NCBI RefSeq assembly: GCF_011299575.1
Contig: NZ_CP049863.1
Span: 1,736,001-1,800,000 of the forward strand
DNA: 64,000 nucleotides
From: Leucobacter viscericola
GTDB lineage: Bacteria; Actinomycetota; Actinomycetes; Actinomycetales; Microbacteriaceae
Reading direction: 5' to 3'
Shown here: positions 53,813-62,400 of the stretch, piece by piece
Layout of the letters: every line of letters starts with the position of its first letter
Position numbering within the stretch: position 1 is the first letter of the stretch
The notes under the pieces: generated by a model
Databases searched by the model: none
What the model was told of the DNA's origin: nothing
Seen by the model: only the letters and a program-made list of their open reading frames with translations
Program-made: the position numbers and the translations under genes

Positions 53813-54753
53813 GCTGCGCTCCGTTCAGTGCGCGACGCTCCTCGCGCCGCTGTTTCCGTTGTGTCGTTTTCCGTCGCGGTGTCGCCGACCCCGTAGGCAG
53901 CTACGAGATCCTGCAGCGACACCGCAGAGATTTCAAGACCGGCGGCCTCAGCCGCGCTGCGATCCTCAGCCGTTGGCGCCTCACCAACAACGGCGGTCGC
54001 AAGGCCACCGATGCTGCGCTGCGAGAGCACCTTGCGTCCCTTGACGAAACTCTCAAGCGCAGCTGACCTGCCGGCGACCTGGAAGGCGCTGCCTCGAAGC
54101 GCATCAACCTCTTCGTGGTGCACCACACGGCCCTGTTCGAGCACAATCACTCGCTCAAGCAGCCTGTCCATCTCATCAATGAGGTGTGTCGAGAGGATGA
54201 TCGTGCGCGGGTGCTCGGCATAATCGCGGAGCAGCTCGTCGTAGAAGATGCCTCGTGCGGTGGCGTCTAGCCCAAGGTACGGCTCGTCGAAGAAGGTGAT
54301 CGGCGAGCGCGAGGCGAGCCCCAGCACAATACCGAGGGCCGACAGCTGACCGCGCGAGAACTTCTTTACGACGGATTTGCTCGGGATCCGAAACGCCTCG
54401 ATAAGCCGATCCGCTGTGGCCTGATCCCAGTTCGGGTAGAAGATGGCCGCTGCTCGCACCGCGTGCTTCAGTTTGTAGTCGTCGGGATAGCGCTGGTTGT
54501 CGCGCACAAAGCACATCTGTTCGATAATGTCGGCGTGCTCGAACGGCTCCCGGCCGTCTACCCGAACGGTGCCAGCACTCGGCTGATCCTGAGCCGTCAC
54601 AAGCGACATGAAGGTGGTCTTTCCCGCACCGTTGCGGCCGAGGAGCCCAGTAATGGTGTTGGCGTGAACCTGAAGTGTGACGTCTTCGAGCGCCGTCGCG
54701 CCGCCAAATCGGCGAGTGAGACCACGAGTCTCGATGGCAATCTGGGTGGTCAT
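53809..54753 (-). CDS. ABC transporter ATP-binding protein
   Basis: A 314-residue ATPase. Walker A is LLGRNGAGKTTF, the signature is a modified FSRGQLSALG (Ser-Arg-Gly-Gln instead of SGGQ), Walker B is ITFFDEPYLGLD, and the switch His is in ILSTHLIDE. A C-terminal extension of about 90 residues (from residue 225) follows the core. It pairs with the downstream permease and overlaps the GntR gene upstream. The overlap pattern suggests full translational coupling. Confidence 0.9.
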   Translation of the reverse strand: MTTQIAIETRGLTRRFGGATALEDVTLQVHANTITGLLGRNGAGKTTFMSLVTAQDQPSAGTVRVDGREPFEHADIIEQMCFVRDNQRYPDDYKLKHAVRAAAIFYPNWDQATADRLIEAFRIPSKSVVKKFSRGQLSALGIVLGLASRSPITFFDEPYLGLDATARGIFYDELLRDYAEHPRTIILSTHLIDEMDRLLERVIVLEQGRVVHHEEVDALRGSAFQVAGRSAALESFVKGRKVLSQRSIGGLATAVVGEAPTAEDRSAAEAAGLEISAVSLQDLVAAYGVGDTATENDTTETAARGASRTERSAA

Positions 54754-55139
54754 TGTTCCGTTTCTTTCTCAATAAGCCGGATGATGTCTGTTGCGGTGAG
54801 CCCGAGCACTCGGGCCTCTGCGAGCAGTGGTTTCACGTAGCTTTCGGTGAGGCCCTGCTGCCGCTCGGCGGTGATGCGCTGTTTCGCTCCGTCTGAAACA
54901 AACATGCCGATGCCGCGTTTTTTGTAGAGGATTTCCTCGTCAACCAGAAGATTCAGAGCCTTGCCCGCCGTCGCGGGGTTGATGCGCATGTACGCGGCGA
55001 GCTCGTTGGTCGAGGGGACCTGCTCCCCCTCCGCGTACCTGCCTCGCAAGATATCGCTTGCGAGTTGCTCTGCGAGTTGGAGGAAGATCGGGCGTGTGTC
55101 GTCGAACACTCCCCACCTCGCTTTCGATTGTTTGTTCAC
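54750..55139 (-). CDS. GntR-family (YtrA-type) regulator
   Basis: A 129-residue repressor. The winged-helix domain (residues 10-80) reads PIFLQLAEQLASDILRGRYAEGEQVPSTNELAAYMRINPATAGKALNLLVDEEILYKKRGIGMFV, and a short helical C-terminus follows. It lacks a large effector domain, as in the YtrA subfamily that controls ABC transporter operons. It is the first gene of the unit and likely autoregulates. A weak inverted repeat TTAGT-N6-ACTAA lies at 55157-55172, 18 bases upstream. Confidence 0.88.
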   Translation of the reverse strand: MNKQSKARWGVFDDTRPIFLQLAEQLASDILRGRYAEGEQVPSTNELAAYMRINPATAGKALNLLVDEEILYKKRGIGMFVSDGAKQRITAERQQGLTESYVKPLLAEARVLGLTATDIIRLIEKETEQ

Positions 55140-55156
55140 GTGCCGAAGTTCCTTGG

Positions 55157-55172
55157 TTAGTTACTTCACTAA
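55157..55172. promoter_or_regulatory. Candidate operator of the GntR unit
   Basis: TTAGT-TACTTC-ACTAA is an inverted repeat just upstream of the regulator start, in an AT-rich patch. It could be the YtrA-type operator or part of the promoter. Only position and symmetry support it. Confidence 0.4.
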
Positions 55173-55216
55173 TGAACCTAGACACCTCGCGGGCTCGTGT
55201 CAAGTCCCGCGAGCAG

Positions 55217-55274
55217 AATTGGGGTCAGTTTCAGGTACCAAGACGTCGTTTAGTACCTGAAACTGACCCCAATT
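55217..55274. terminator. Long perfect inverted repeat after the two-component genes
   Basis: Two perfect 22-base arms (55217-55238 and 55253-55274, starting AATTGGGGTCAGTTTCAGG) flank a 14-base loop. It lies 43 bases after the stop of the response regulator gene and upstream of the GntR unit, so it can terminate one and insulate the other. Confidence 0.75.
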
Positions 55275-55316
55275 TGGCGGGGTGGGAGGGGAGAGGGAGA
55301 GGGTGTTGGGGCGGGC

Positions 55317-55943
55317 TCAGCGCAGGATCCCGAGCTCCATCGCTCGGGTCACGGCGCGGGTGCGGTCGCTCACCTTGAGCTTTTCAAAGACGTGGATCAG
55401 GTGCGTTTTAACCGTCGACTCGCCAATGTACAGGCGCTCGGCTATCGCCGGGTTGCTGAGGCCCTCTGCGACCAGGGTGAGGATCTCGTGCTCACGCGGG
55501 GTGAGTTCTGGCGGGGCGGCGTCGCGAGGAGCTGCGACCCGCGCGACCAACTGCGCCGCGATCGACGGCGCCAGCACGGTCTGCCCCGCCGCGACAGCGC
55601 GCACTCCCGCCGCGAGCTCTTCTGCGGGGGCGGCCTTCACCAGGTAGCCGCTCGCGCCCGCCTCGATGGCGGCAAGAATCTGGTCGTCATCTTCGTAGGT
55701 GGTGAACACGAGCACTCGCGGCCCACCGGATCGGGCGATGCTGCCGGTCGCCGCGACTCCGCCCATGCCCGGCATACGAAGGTCCATCAGCACCACGTCG
55801 GGGTCGAGTTCGGCGGCCAGCCCAACCGCTTCTTCGCCCGAGGACGCCTCGCCGATCACCTCGAAGTCGGGCTCGGTATCGAGCAGACCCACGATCCCTG
55901 ATCTCACGATGGGGTGATCATCAACAACCAGCACACGAATCAC
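55317..55943 (-). CDS. NarL/LuxR-type response regulator
   Basis: A 208-residue DNA-binding regulator. The receiver has VVDDHPIVRSG, phospho-acceptor Asp in VVLMDLRMPGMGG, a Thr in VFTTYED and Lys in LVKAAPA. The C-terminal HTH reads LTPREHEILTLVAEGLSNPAIAERLYIGESTVKTHLIHVFEKL. Its start overlaps the kinase stop by four bases. It should act on the promoter of its own ABC operon. Confidence 0.93.
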   Translation of the reverse strand: MIRVLVVDDHPIVRSGIVGLLDTEPDFEVIGEASSGEEAVGLAAELDPDVVLMDLRMPGMGGVAATGSIARSGGPRVLVFTTYEDDDQILAAIEAGASGYLVKAAPAEELAAGVRAVAAGQTVLAPSIAAQLVARVAAPRDAAPPELTPREHEILTLVAEGLSNPAIAERLYIGESTVKTHLIHVFEKLKVSDRTRAVTRAMELGILR

Positions 55944-57310
55944 TGTGATCCCCCTCCATCTGCGACCCCGCTACCCGCGGCAACCCCTGCAAACGGGAGT
56001 CGAACCTCAAGCACGGCACCACCGCGTTCACTCGCGCCGAAGCTCACCTCGCCGCCGGCAGCCCTGAGGCGATCGCCCAGCCCAGTGAGACCAAACCCCG
56101 AGGCTTCCGTCGCGGCGCCGCCGGGCCCGAGGCCGTCGTCTTCGACCCGCAACACAGCGACGCACGGGAGGTCTGCGCGAGAGCCGCCTTCGGCTGCAGG
56201 CGCATCGAAGTTGCGCGATGCTGCCTCGGCGCCATGATCGGAGCTGAGGGTCACACGAACCGACGACGCACGGGCGTGTTTGCGCGCGTTGGCGAGCCCC
56301 TCCTGCACAGCGCGCAGCAGGACCACCTGCTGCTCGCGATCTAGAGCCAGCGGCTCAATTGAGCAGCTCACCTTCAGTCCGGTATCGGCGCGCAGGCGGG
56401 CAACCACTCGCTCAATCGCAGCCTCGAGGCCACCGTCACCGAGCGGCTGCGTCGTCGCGACGAGGGCCCGTGCTTCGGTCAGCGATTCAAGCGCGGCGGA
56501 GTGCACACGGCTCAGCCGATCCTGAACCAACTCAGTGTTACCTGCGGCGAGCGCGCGTTCAGCCTGTTCGCTCAGCATGACCAGCCCGGTGAGGGTCTGA
56601 GTGAGGGTGTCGTGCAACTCACGCGAGAGCCGCTCGCGCTCAGCGGAGACACCCGCCTCTTTCGACAGGACCGCAACCTCGTGCTGGGTGGCCTGCAGCT
56701 TCTCGGCCAGTTGACGCTGTTCTTCTCCGCGATCGTAAATTCGGGTGATCCACGTGCCCATGGCCACCGAAAACACAAACGATATGGCCCCGATTGCGCC
56801 CGCTATCCAGAGAGCGTTTGGCACTTCCCTCTGCAGAAACGAAATCGCTGATCCGACTGCCACCAGTGCAGAAAGCACAATTGAAGCAAGAAAGGCCTGC
56901 CAGTATTCATCAAGAATCGACCAGACCATTGGATATGCCAGGAACTGCAAACTCGCGAAGCTCGAGTTGATGGCCGTTGCTGCTCCAAGTAACAAGATCC
57001 AGAGTGAAAGGAACACAATGTCCCGAGGCAACGGTGGCGCAAAATGCTGAAGAGTTGTGCGGCGCAGAGCTGCTCGACCAAGCGCAACATAAAGCAGCGC
57101 AAACCCAAGAAGCATGACTATCGAGAGTGTTGGCAGACTTACTCCGCCGATAGAACCGGTGTTGCCCCAGTCGATCGCCCCAATCGCCCCGGGCATAGAC
57201 ATTGCTAGGAGCCCCACGACCACACCAAGATCCCACCAGCGAGTGGGCCAGCGGCGACCGTTGCCGCCGCTAGCCTCACCCCTGGTCGGGTCGTGCACCG
57301 TGTTGCTCAT
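55940..57310 (-). CDS. Sensor histidine kinase (NarX/DesK-like)
   Basis: A 456-residue membrane kinase. About six hydrophobic segments fill residues 20-190, then a HisKA_3 domain with the phospho-acceptor His in ERLSRELHDTLTQTLTGL and a HATPase with EGLANARKHARASSVRVTL and VEDDGLGPGG ... GFGLTGLGDRL. It follows the permease gene by 52 bases. Kinases of this type next to ABC-2 genes often sense membrane or antibiotic stress; that is inference here. Confidence 0.9.
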   Translation of the reverse strand: MSNTVHDPTRGEASGGNGRRWPTRWWDLGVVVGLLAMSMPGAIGAIDWGNTGSIGGVSLPTLSIVMLLGFALLYVALGRAALRRTTLQHFAPPLPRDIVFLSLWILLLGAATAINSSFASLQFLAYPMVWSILDEYWQAFLASIVLSALVAVGSAISFLQREVPNALWIAGAIGAISFVFSVAMGTWITRIYDRGEEQRQLAEKLQATQHEVAVLSKEAGVSAERERLSRELHDTLTQTLTGLVMLSEQAERALAAGNTELVQDRLSRVHSAALESLTEARALVATTQPLGDGGLEAAIERVVARLRADTGLKVSCSIEPLALDREQQVVLLRAVQEGLANARKHARASSVRVTLSSDHGAEAASRNFDAPAAEGGSRADLPCVAVLRVEDDGLGPGGAATEASGFGLTGLGDRLRAAGGEVSFGASERGGAVLEVRLPFAGVAAGSGVADGGGSQ

Positions 57311-57362
57311 GGCTCAAGCCTTCCACATACCTCGGACACTGACGCGACTGCTGCCGAAAGGC

Positions 57363-58217
57363 CTACGACCGCCGCTGCCACCGGAACGTCAGCAGGCTCA
57401 CCACGAGCCCGATCACGAGCCAGATGCCAAGGTTCAGCGCGACCAGGCCAAGATCCCACGAACCGCCGATCTCTTGCGACGCGAAGTGATCCGGCAAGAA
57501 CACCGAGCGCATGCCCTGCGCGAGCCACTTCAGCGGGAAGATGCCTGCAACGTTCTGCAGCCACTCGGGCAGCATCGAGAACTGCAGGTAGACACCCGAT
57601 ACGAACTGCAAGATCAAGACGATCGGAATCACCACGGCGGTCGCGCTTCGAGAAGAACGGGGCAGCGCCGAGAGCGCGATCCCGAGCAGCGTCATGGTGA
57701 CGATGCCGAGCACAAAGATCCAGCTGAAGCGCAGCCACAGTGCGGGGTCAGTGGGCAGCTCCACCCCGAGCGCAAAGTGCGCAAAGGCCAGCAGTAGCGC
57801 GAGCTGCAGCAGCGACGTCACCAGGATCTGCCCAGCCTTGCCAAGAAAGTAGCTGACGGGCGACAGTGGCGTTCCGCCGAGTCTGCGCAGCCAGCCCTCG
57901 CTCTTCTCGCGCGCAATATCTATCGCGAGGTTCTGCAGGCCCGAGAGCAGGATGCCCGCCGCGACCATACCCGGCAGATAGTAGGCAGCCATGCTGATGC
58001 CACCCGTGCCATCGGGCTGCGTGCCAATGTCGCCCTGCGACTCGAAGGCGACGCCGAAGATGCCGAGCATCATGATGGGGAACAGAAACGTGAAGAACAC
58101 CGTGTCGGAGGTACGAAAGTAACCGCGCAGTTCCATGTGGGCGGCCGAAAGCGCGCAGCGCAGGATCCCGGGCGCCTTGGGCGCTATAGCCGTGCTGACC
58201 GGGGCGATGGTGGTCAT
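57363..58217 (-). CDS. ABC-2 type transporter permease
   Basis: A 284-residue integral membrane protein with six hydrophobic segments. It has ELRGYFRTSDTVFFTFLFPIMMLGIFG at the start and EKSEGWLRRLGGTPLSPVSYFLGK in the middle, a typical ABC-2 coupling loop, and ends near FPLKWLAQGMRSVFLPDHF. It overlaps the ATPase gene by four bases. With the kinase and regulator downstream this is a drug-type efflux module; the substrate is unknown. Confidence 0.88.
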   Translation of the reverse strand: MTTIAPVSTAIAPKAPGILRCALSAAHMELRGYFRTSDTVFFTFLFPIMMLGIFGVAFESQGDIGTQPDGTGGISMAAYYLPGMVAAGILLSGLQNLAIDIAREKSEGWLRRLGGTPLSPVSYFLGKAGQILVTSLLQLALLLAFAHFALGVELPTDPALWLRFSWIFVLGIVTMTLLGIALSALPRSSRSATAVVIPIVLILQFVSGVYLQFSMLPEWLQNVAGIFPLKWLAQGMRSVFLPDHFASQEIGGSWDLGLVALNLGIWLVIGLVVSLLTFRWQRRS

Positions 58218-59101
58218 GCTGTTACTCCTTCGTGCGCCGCGTCTTTCGCGATGAGGCCGAGGTAAATGTCTTCGAGCACGGGGCGCTGAACCTCGAGCTC
58301 GCGGGGCTCCACGCCACCTCCCGCTGCAACCAGTTCAGTGACCAGGCGGGCGGGTTCGGTGGTGCGCTGCTCGCGCCTCTTCCCCGCCTCGTCGCTCCAG
58401 CTCACGATCGGAGTTCGCGCTTCAGCACCACCCAGTTCTCCCGGGGGAGCTTCCGCGACGATCCTGCCGCCCGTGAGCACCCCGACCCGATTGGCCAGTT
58501 GCGCAGCCTCGTCGAGGTAGTGGGTGGTGAGCAGGATCGCGGTGCCATCACTGGCGAGGCCGCGCAGCATGCCCCAAAACTGGTGCCGGGCTTCGGGATC
58601 AAAGCCGGTCGTCGGCTCATCGAGGAAGAGCATTTCGGGCCGCCCGACGATCCCGAGCGCCACATCGAGTCGCCGCTGCTGACCACCCGACATCTTGTTC
58701 GCGCGAATGCCCGCCTGCTCAGTGAGACCGACTAGCTCGAGCACCTCGTCGACGCCGCGCGGGTTTGGATAGATCGTTGCGAAGTGGCGCAGCAGTTCGC
58801 GCGGGGTGTTGGGGCCAAAGTCCCCGGTGCCCTGCGACACAAAACCAAGTCGAGACTTCCAGGCACGAGGAGCGCTCAGCGGATCCTCACCCAGCACCGT
58901 CACCTCGCCCGAATCACGGCGGCGCAGCCCCTCGAGAATCTCGATTGAAGTGCTCTTGCCTGCCCCGTTCGGCCCGAGCAGCGCATAGGTCTCGCCCGCA
59001 GCGATGTCGAGGTCGATGCCGCGAAGCACCTCGCGCCCGTTGTAGTGCTTGGTGAGCCCGCGCACCCGCACGACGGCACCTGAGTCAGTTGTTCTTGTCA
59101 T
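58214..59101 (-). CDS. ABC transporter ATP-binding protein (drug-efflux type)
   Basis: A 295-residue ATPase. Walker A ALLGPNGAGKSTSIEIL, signature MSGGQQRRLDVALGI, Walker B LFLDEPTTGFDPEARHQF and switch His LTTHYLDEA are present. The C-terminal region (about 225-295) is the DUF4162-like tail common in DrrA-type efflux ATPases. It is the first gene of an ABC/two-component operon; a 24-base perfect palindrome sits 56 bases upstream of its start. Confidence 0.93.
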   Translation of the reverse strand: MTRTTDSGAVVRVRGLTKHYNGREVLRGIDLDIAAGETYALLGPNGAGKSTSIEILEGLRRRDSGEVTVLGEDPLSAPRAWKSRLGFVSQGTGDFGPNTPRELLRHFATIYPNPRGVDEVLELVGLTEQAGIRANKMSGGQQRRLDVALGIVGRPEMLFLDEPTTGFDPEARHQFWGMLRGLASDGTAILLTTHYLDEAAQLANRVGVLTGGRIVAEAPPGELGGAEARTPIVSWSDEAGKRREQRTTEPARLVTELVAAGGGVEPRELEVQRPVLEDIYLGLIAKDAAHEGVTA

Positions 59102-59157
59102 ACCTACAAGGATCGCGCGCTACGTGTCGCGGCGACAGCCCCCGGTGGAGGGATCTT

Positions 59158-59181
59158 CGCATCCACCGATCGGTGGATGCG
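59158..59181. promoter_or_regulatory. Perfect 24-base palindrome upstream of the ABC/two-component operon
   Basis: CGCATCCACCGA followed directly by its complement TCGGTGGATGCG, without loop or mismatch. It is 56 bases upstream of the ATPase start codon and is a good candidate operator for the NarL-type regulator at the end of the operon. A perfect, loop-free palindrome fits a dimeric regulator better than a terminator. Confidence 0.7.
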
Positions 59182-59285
59182 GTGTTTTTGTGCCGTCAGC
59201 CGCATCCCGCATCCCGCATCCCGCACTCCGCCCTCCGCAATCCGCCCTCCGCCCTCCGCCCTCCGCACTCCGCACTCCGCCACGC

Positions 59286-59360
59286 CAGCCGGTACTCACC
59301 CGTCAGCCGGATGGAAGTCCACCTTTCCATCCGGCTGACATGCCAACACCGGCCGACATG
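59286..59360. repeat. Dispersed palindromic element, copy 3
   Basis: An inner perfect stem GTCAGCCGGATGGAA / TTCCATCCGGCTGAC (59302-59316, 59325-59339) with an 8-base loop is flanked by CAGCCGGTACTCAC on the left and ACCGGCCGACATG on the right. The left outer block and right outer block match copy 1 closely. It lies downstream of the surface protein gene. Confidence 0.8.
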
Positions 59361-59443
59361 CGGGGCTGGGGGCTGGGGCTGGGGCTGGGGCCGGGGCTGG
59401 GGCTGGGGCTGGGGCTGGGGCCGGGGTACAGCCCCGCCACCGA

Positions 59444-62400
59444 CTACCGCACCCGCCTGCGCGTGCGCATTGCAATGACCCCGAGCATCACCATTGCAAG
59501 CCCACCCATAGTCAGCAGCAGTGGCGTCCCCGCGCCAGTCACCGCGAGGGTGCTCGATAAGGCCACGGTGTCTGCCTGCGCCGTCTTTACGGTTGCCTCA
59601 CTCGCAGCTGGCGCGATCGGATCCAGAAGCGGTGGCGGTGTGGCATGCCCCGTGGCCCGGTTCAGCACCTTGCCGTTGGCAACATCTTTTGCCGTCACTC
59701 TGTAGCCCTTCTCAGAGCGACAGGTCACGCTAGCCCCCGGCGCCAGTTCTGTGGCCGGGCAGATGACAGCGATGCCCGCCTTTTCGAGCAGCGGATCCTT
59801 CACCGAAACCCCGGTCAACCTGGCCGACCCCACGTTCGTAAGCTTGAACGAATAGTCGATGGTGTCGTCAAGTTTCACCTTCTTTGCATTGCCACTCGGG
59901 TGAGCTGTCTTCACCATATCGAGCGCAGCATTCAGTGGGTTGAGGGACACCGTAACCTCGGCCGACTCGGAGGTCGGGTTCGCTGGGCTTCCCGGAGTGC
60001 CCGCCGGCACCTGCCCGGTCGCCGTTGCGACGTTACGAATCTTGCCCAACTGCACGTCAGCGTCGGTGATCGTGTAATCCCCCGACTCGCACACGGTAGA
60101 TGCCCCGGCGGCCAGCGGTGCGGTGTCGCACGTGACATCTACGCCCAGGCCGTCAAGAAGCTCGTCCGTGATAGCCACATCGTTCAACGTGGTGTTGCCA
60201 GAGTTGAGCACCTTGAACGTCCACTTGATCACGTCACCAGCATCATTGATGCCGTTCGTGTTGGCGTCATTCACCACGACGTAGTTCTTCTCCAGCTCGA
60301 TTCCCGGAACCGGAGTCGCTTCGATTGGTGCCGTGACCTCGGCGAAGGCAGAGGTCGGGTTTGCTGGGTTTCCGGGGGTACCAGCCGGCACCTGACCGGT
60401 CGCCGACGCCACGTTATGGATTGCTCCGGCCTTCACATCGGCACCGGTGAGGGTGTACTCCTCAGAATCGCACGTTACGGACGATCCTGCAGCCAACGGA
60501 GCAGGATCACAACTCACACCGACACCCATCTCGGCGAGTAGATCGTCGATGACCCCCACACCGTTCAACGTGACGTTGCCCGAGTTGGTGACCTCGAAGG
60601 TCCACTTGATCACGTCCCCCGGATCGTTGATGCCGTTGTTGTTGGCGTCATCGACCACAACGTAGTTCTTCACCAGGGTCAGCCCGGGAACAGGGGTCGC
60701 CTGCACCGGGATGGCCACCTCCGAAGACCCCGAGATCGGGTTCGCCGGGTTTCCGGGGGTGCCAGCTGGCACCTGCCCGGTCGCGGTCGCCACATTGAGG
60801 ATCTCGCCAGCCAGCACATCGGCCGCGGTGATCGTGTAGTCGCCCGATTCGCAGATCGTTGCGGCCCCCGCCACCAGCGAGGTTGCGGCGCAAGTCACGG
60901 GGATCCCGAGCTCATCCAGCAGGTCATCGCCGATGGTGACGTCGTTCAGGCTCGTGTTGCCCGTGTTGGTCACCTCAAACGTCCACTTCACCACATCACC
61001 GGGATCGATGATCCCATTGCCGTTGGTGTCGTCAACCACCACGTAGTCCTTTACCAGCTCAAGCGCCGGCGCAGGGGTGGCCTCCACGGGAATCGTCACC
61101 GCCGACGATGCGGAAACCGGGTTCGCCGGGTTTCCAGGGGTGCCAGCTGGCACCTGCCCGGTCGCGGTCGCCACGTTGTAGATCTCGCCCGCCAGCACAT
61201 CGGCCGCGGTGATCGTGTATTCGCCAGACTCGCACGTCATTGAGCCACCAGCCGCCAGGGGCCCGGCAGCGCAACTCGTCGACAATCCCAGACTGTCGAG
61301 CAGGTCATCTGTGATCGAGATAGTGTTCAGGGGCGTGTTGCCCGTGTTGGTCACATCAAACGTCCACTTCACCACATCACCGGGGTCGTTGATCCCGTTG
61401 GCATTTGCGTCGCTCACCACAACAAAGTTCTTCACCATCGCGAGCCCCGGCACGGGAGTCGCTTCGATCGACGTGGTAGCCTCGGCCGGCACTGAGGTCG
61501 GGTTCGCCGGGCTCCCCGGGGTACCATCAGGCACCTGCCCTGTCGCTGTCGCCACGTTTCGAATCTGGCCGGTCAGCACATCAGCCGCCGTGATTGTGTA
61601 GTGACCCGACCCGCACGTCACCGTTGCACCAGCCGCCAGCGGTGTGGCCGCGCAGCTCACCGCGATCCCGAGTCCCTCTAGCAGCTCGTCGGTAATTGCG
61701 ATGTTGTTCAAACTTATGTTGCCCGAGTTGGTCACATCAAACGTCCATTTAATCACGTCGCCGGCGTCGTTGATTCCGTTGCCGTTTGTGTCGTTCACCA
61801 CGACGTAGTTCTTCACCAGTTCAAGGCCGGGAACCACGACCTCGAACGTGGCGGTCGACTCGTTCGAGAGGACATAGGGATCGCTCATCGTCGCAGGCAC
61901 GGCCCGCGCTGTTGCGGTGTTGCGGATCGGGCTCGAAGCCATGTCTGCCCTGGTTACCGTATAGTTCGCCGTGCAGCGGGCAGAGGCTCCGGGAAGCAGC
62001 GGCGTGCTGGGGCAGATCGCTGCCGAAACCTTACCGCTTCCGGTGAACGGTCCCTGCACGATCGAGAGGTTAGTGAGCGTCTCGTCACCGGTGTTAGTGA
62101 CGTCAAACGCGTAGCTTTCCGTTTGCCCCACGGCCGTCGCCACCGGCGGGGTCACCGATTGCTGCAGGGTTAGGGTCGCGATGCGCGAGGTGATCGCAGC
62201 GCTGCATCGAATCTCATCGGACGCCTTGACGGTGGTCGTTACCGACCGCCCATCCGGTGCCGTCGTAACGCTCACCGTCTCGCTTGGTTTTGCAGCGTTG
62301 TTACAGGCCCAGGCGACTCTGTAGTCACTCCAGGTGGAGGGCGATCCGGCATCCATATCAACTCGGAACGTGATTGAGGATCCGCTGTTGTCAGTGAGCA

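Larger units (their letters stand above)
59102..59443. other. 342-base spacer with operator, low-complexity tracts and a palindromic element
   Basis: No gene is seen. After the operator-like palindrome, a run of CCGCATC/CCGCACT/CCGCCCT heptamers spans about 59200-59280, a double-palindrome element lies at 59286-59360, and GGGGCT/GGGGCC hexamers fill about 59363-59426. The end of the large surface protein gene follows. Confidence 0.7.

Noticed and set aside
61072..61834. Repeats at 59.9-61.8 kb considered as duplicated separate genes
   Set aside because: They are in one continuous frame with a signal peptide and a single sorting signal, so they are domains of one protein.
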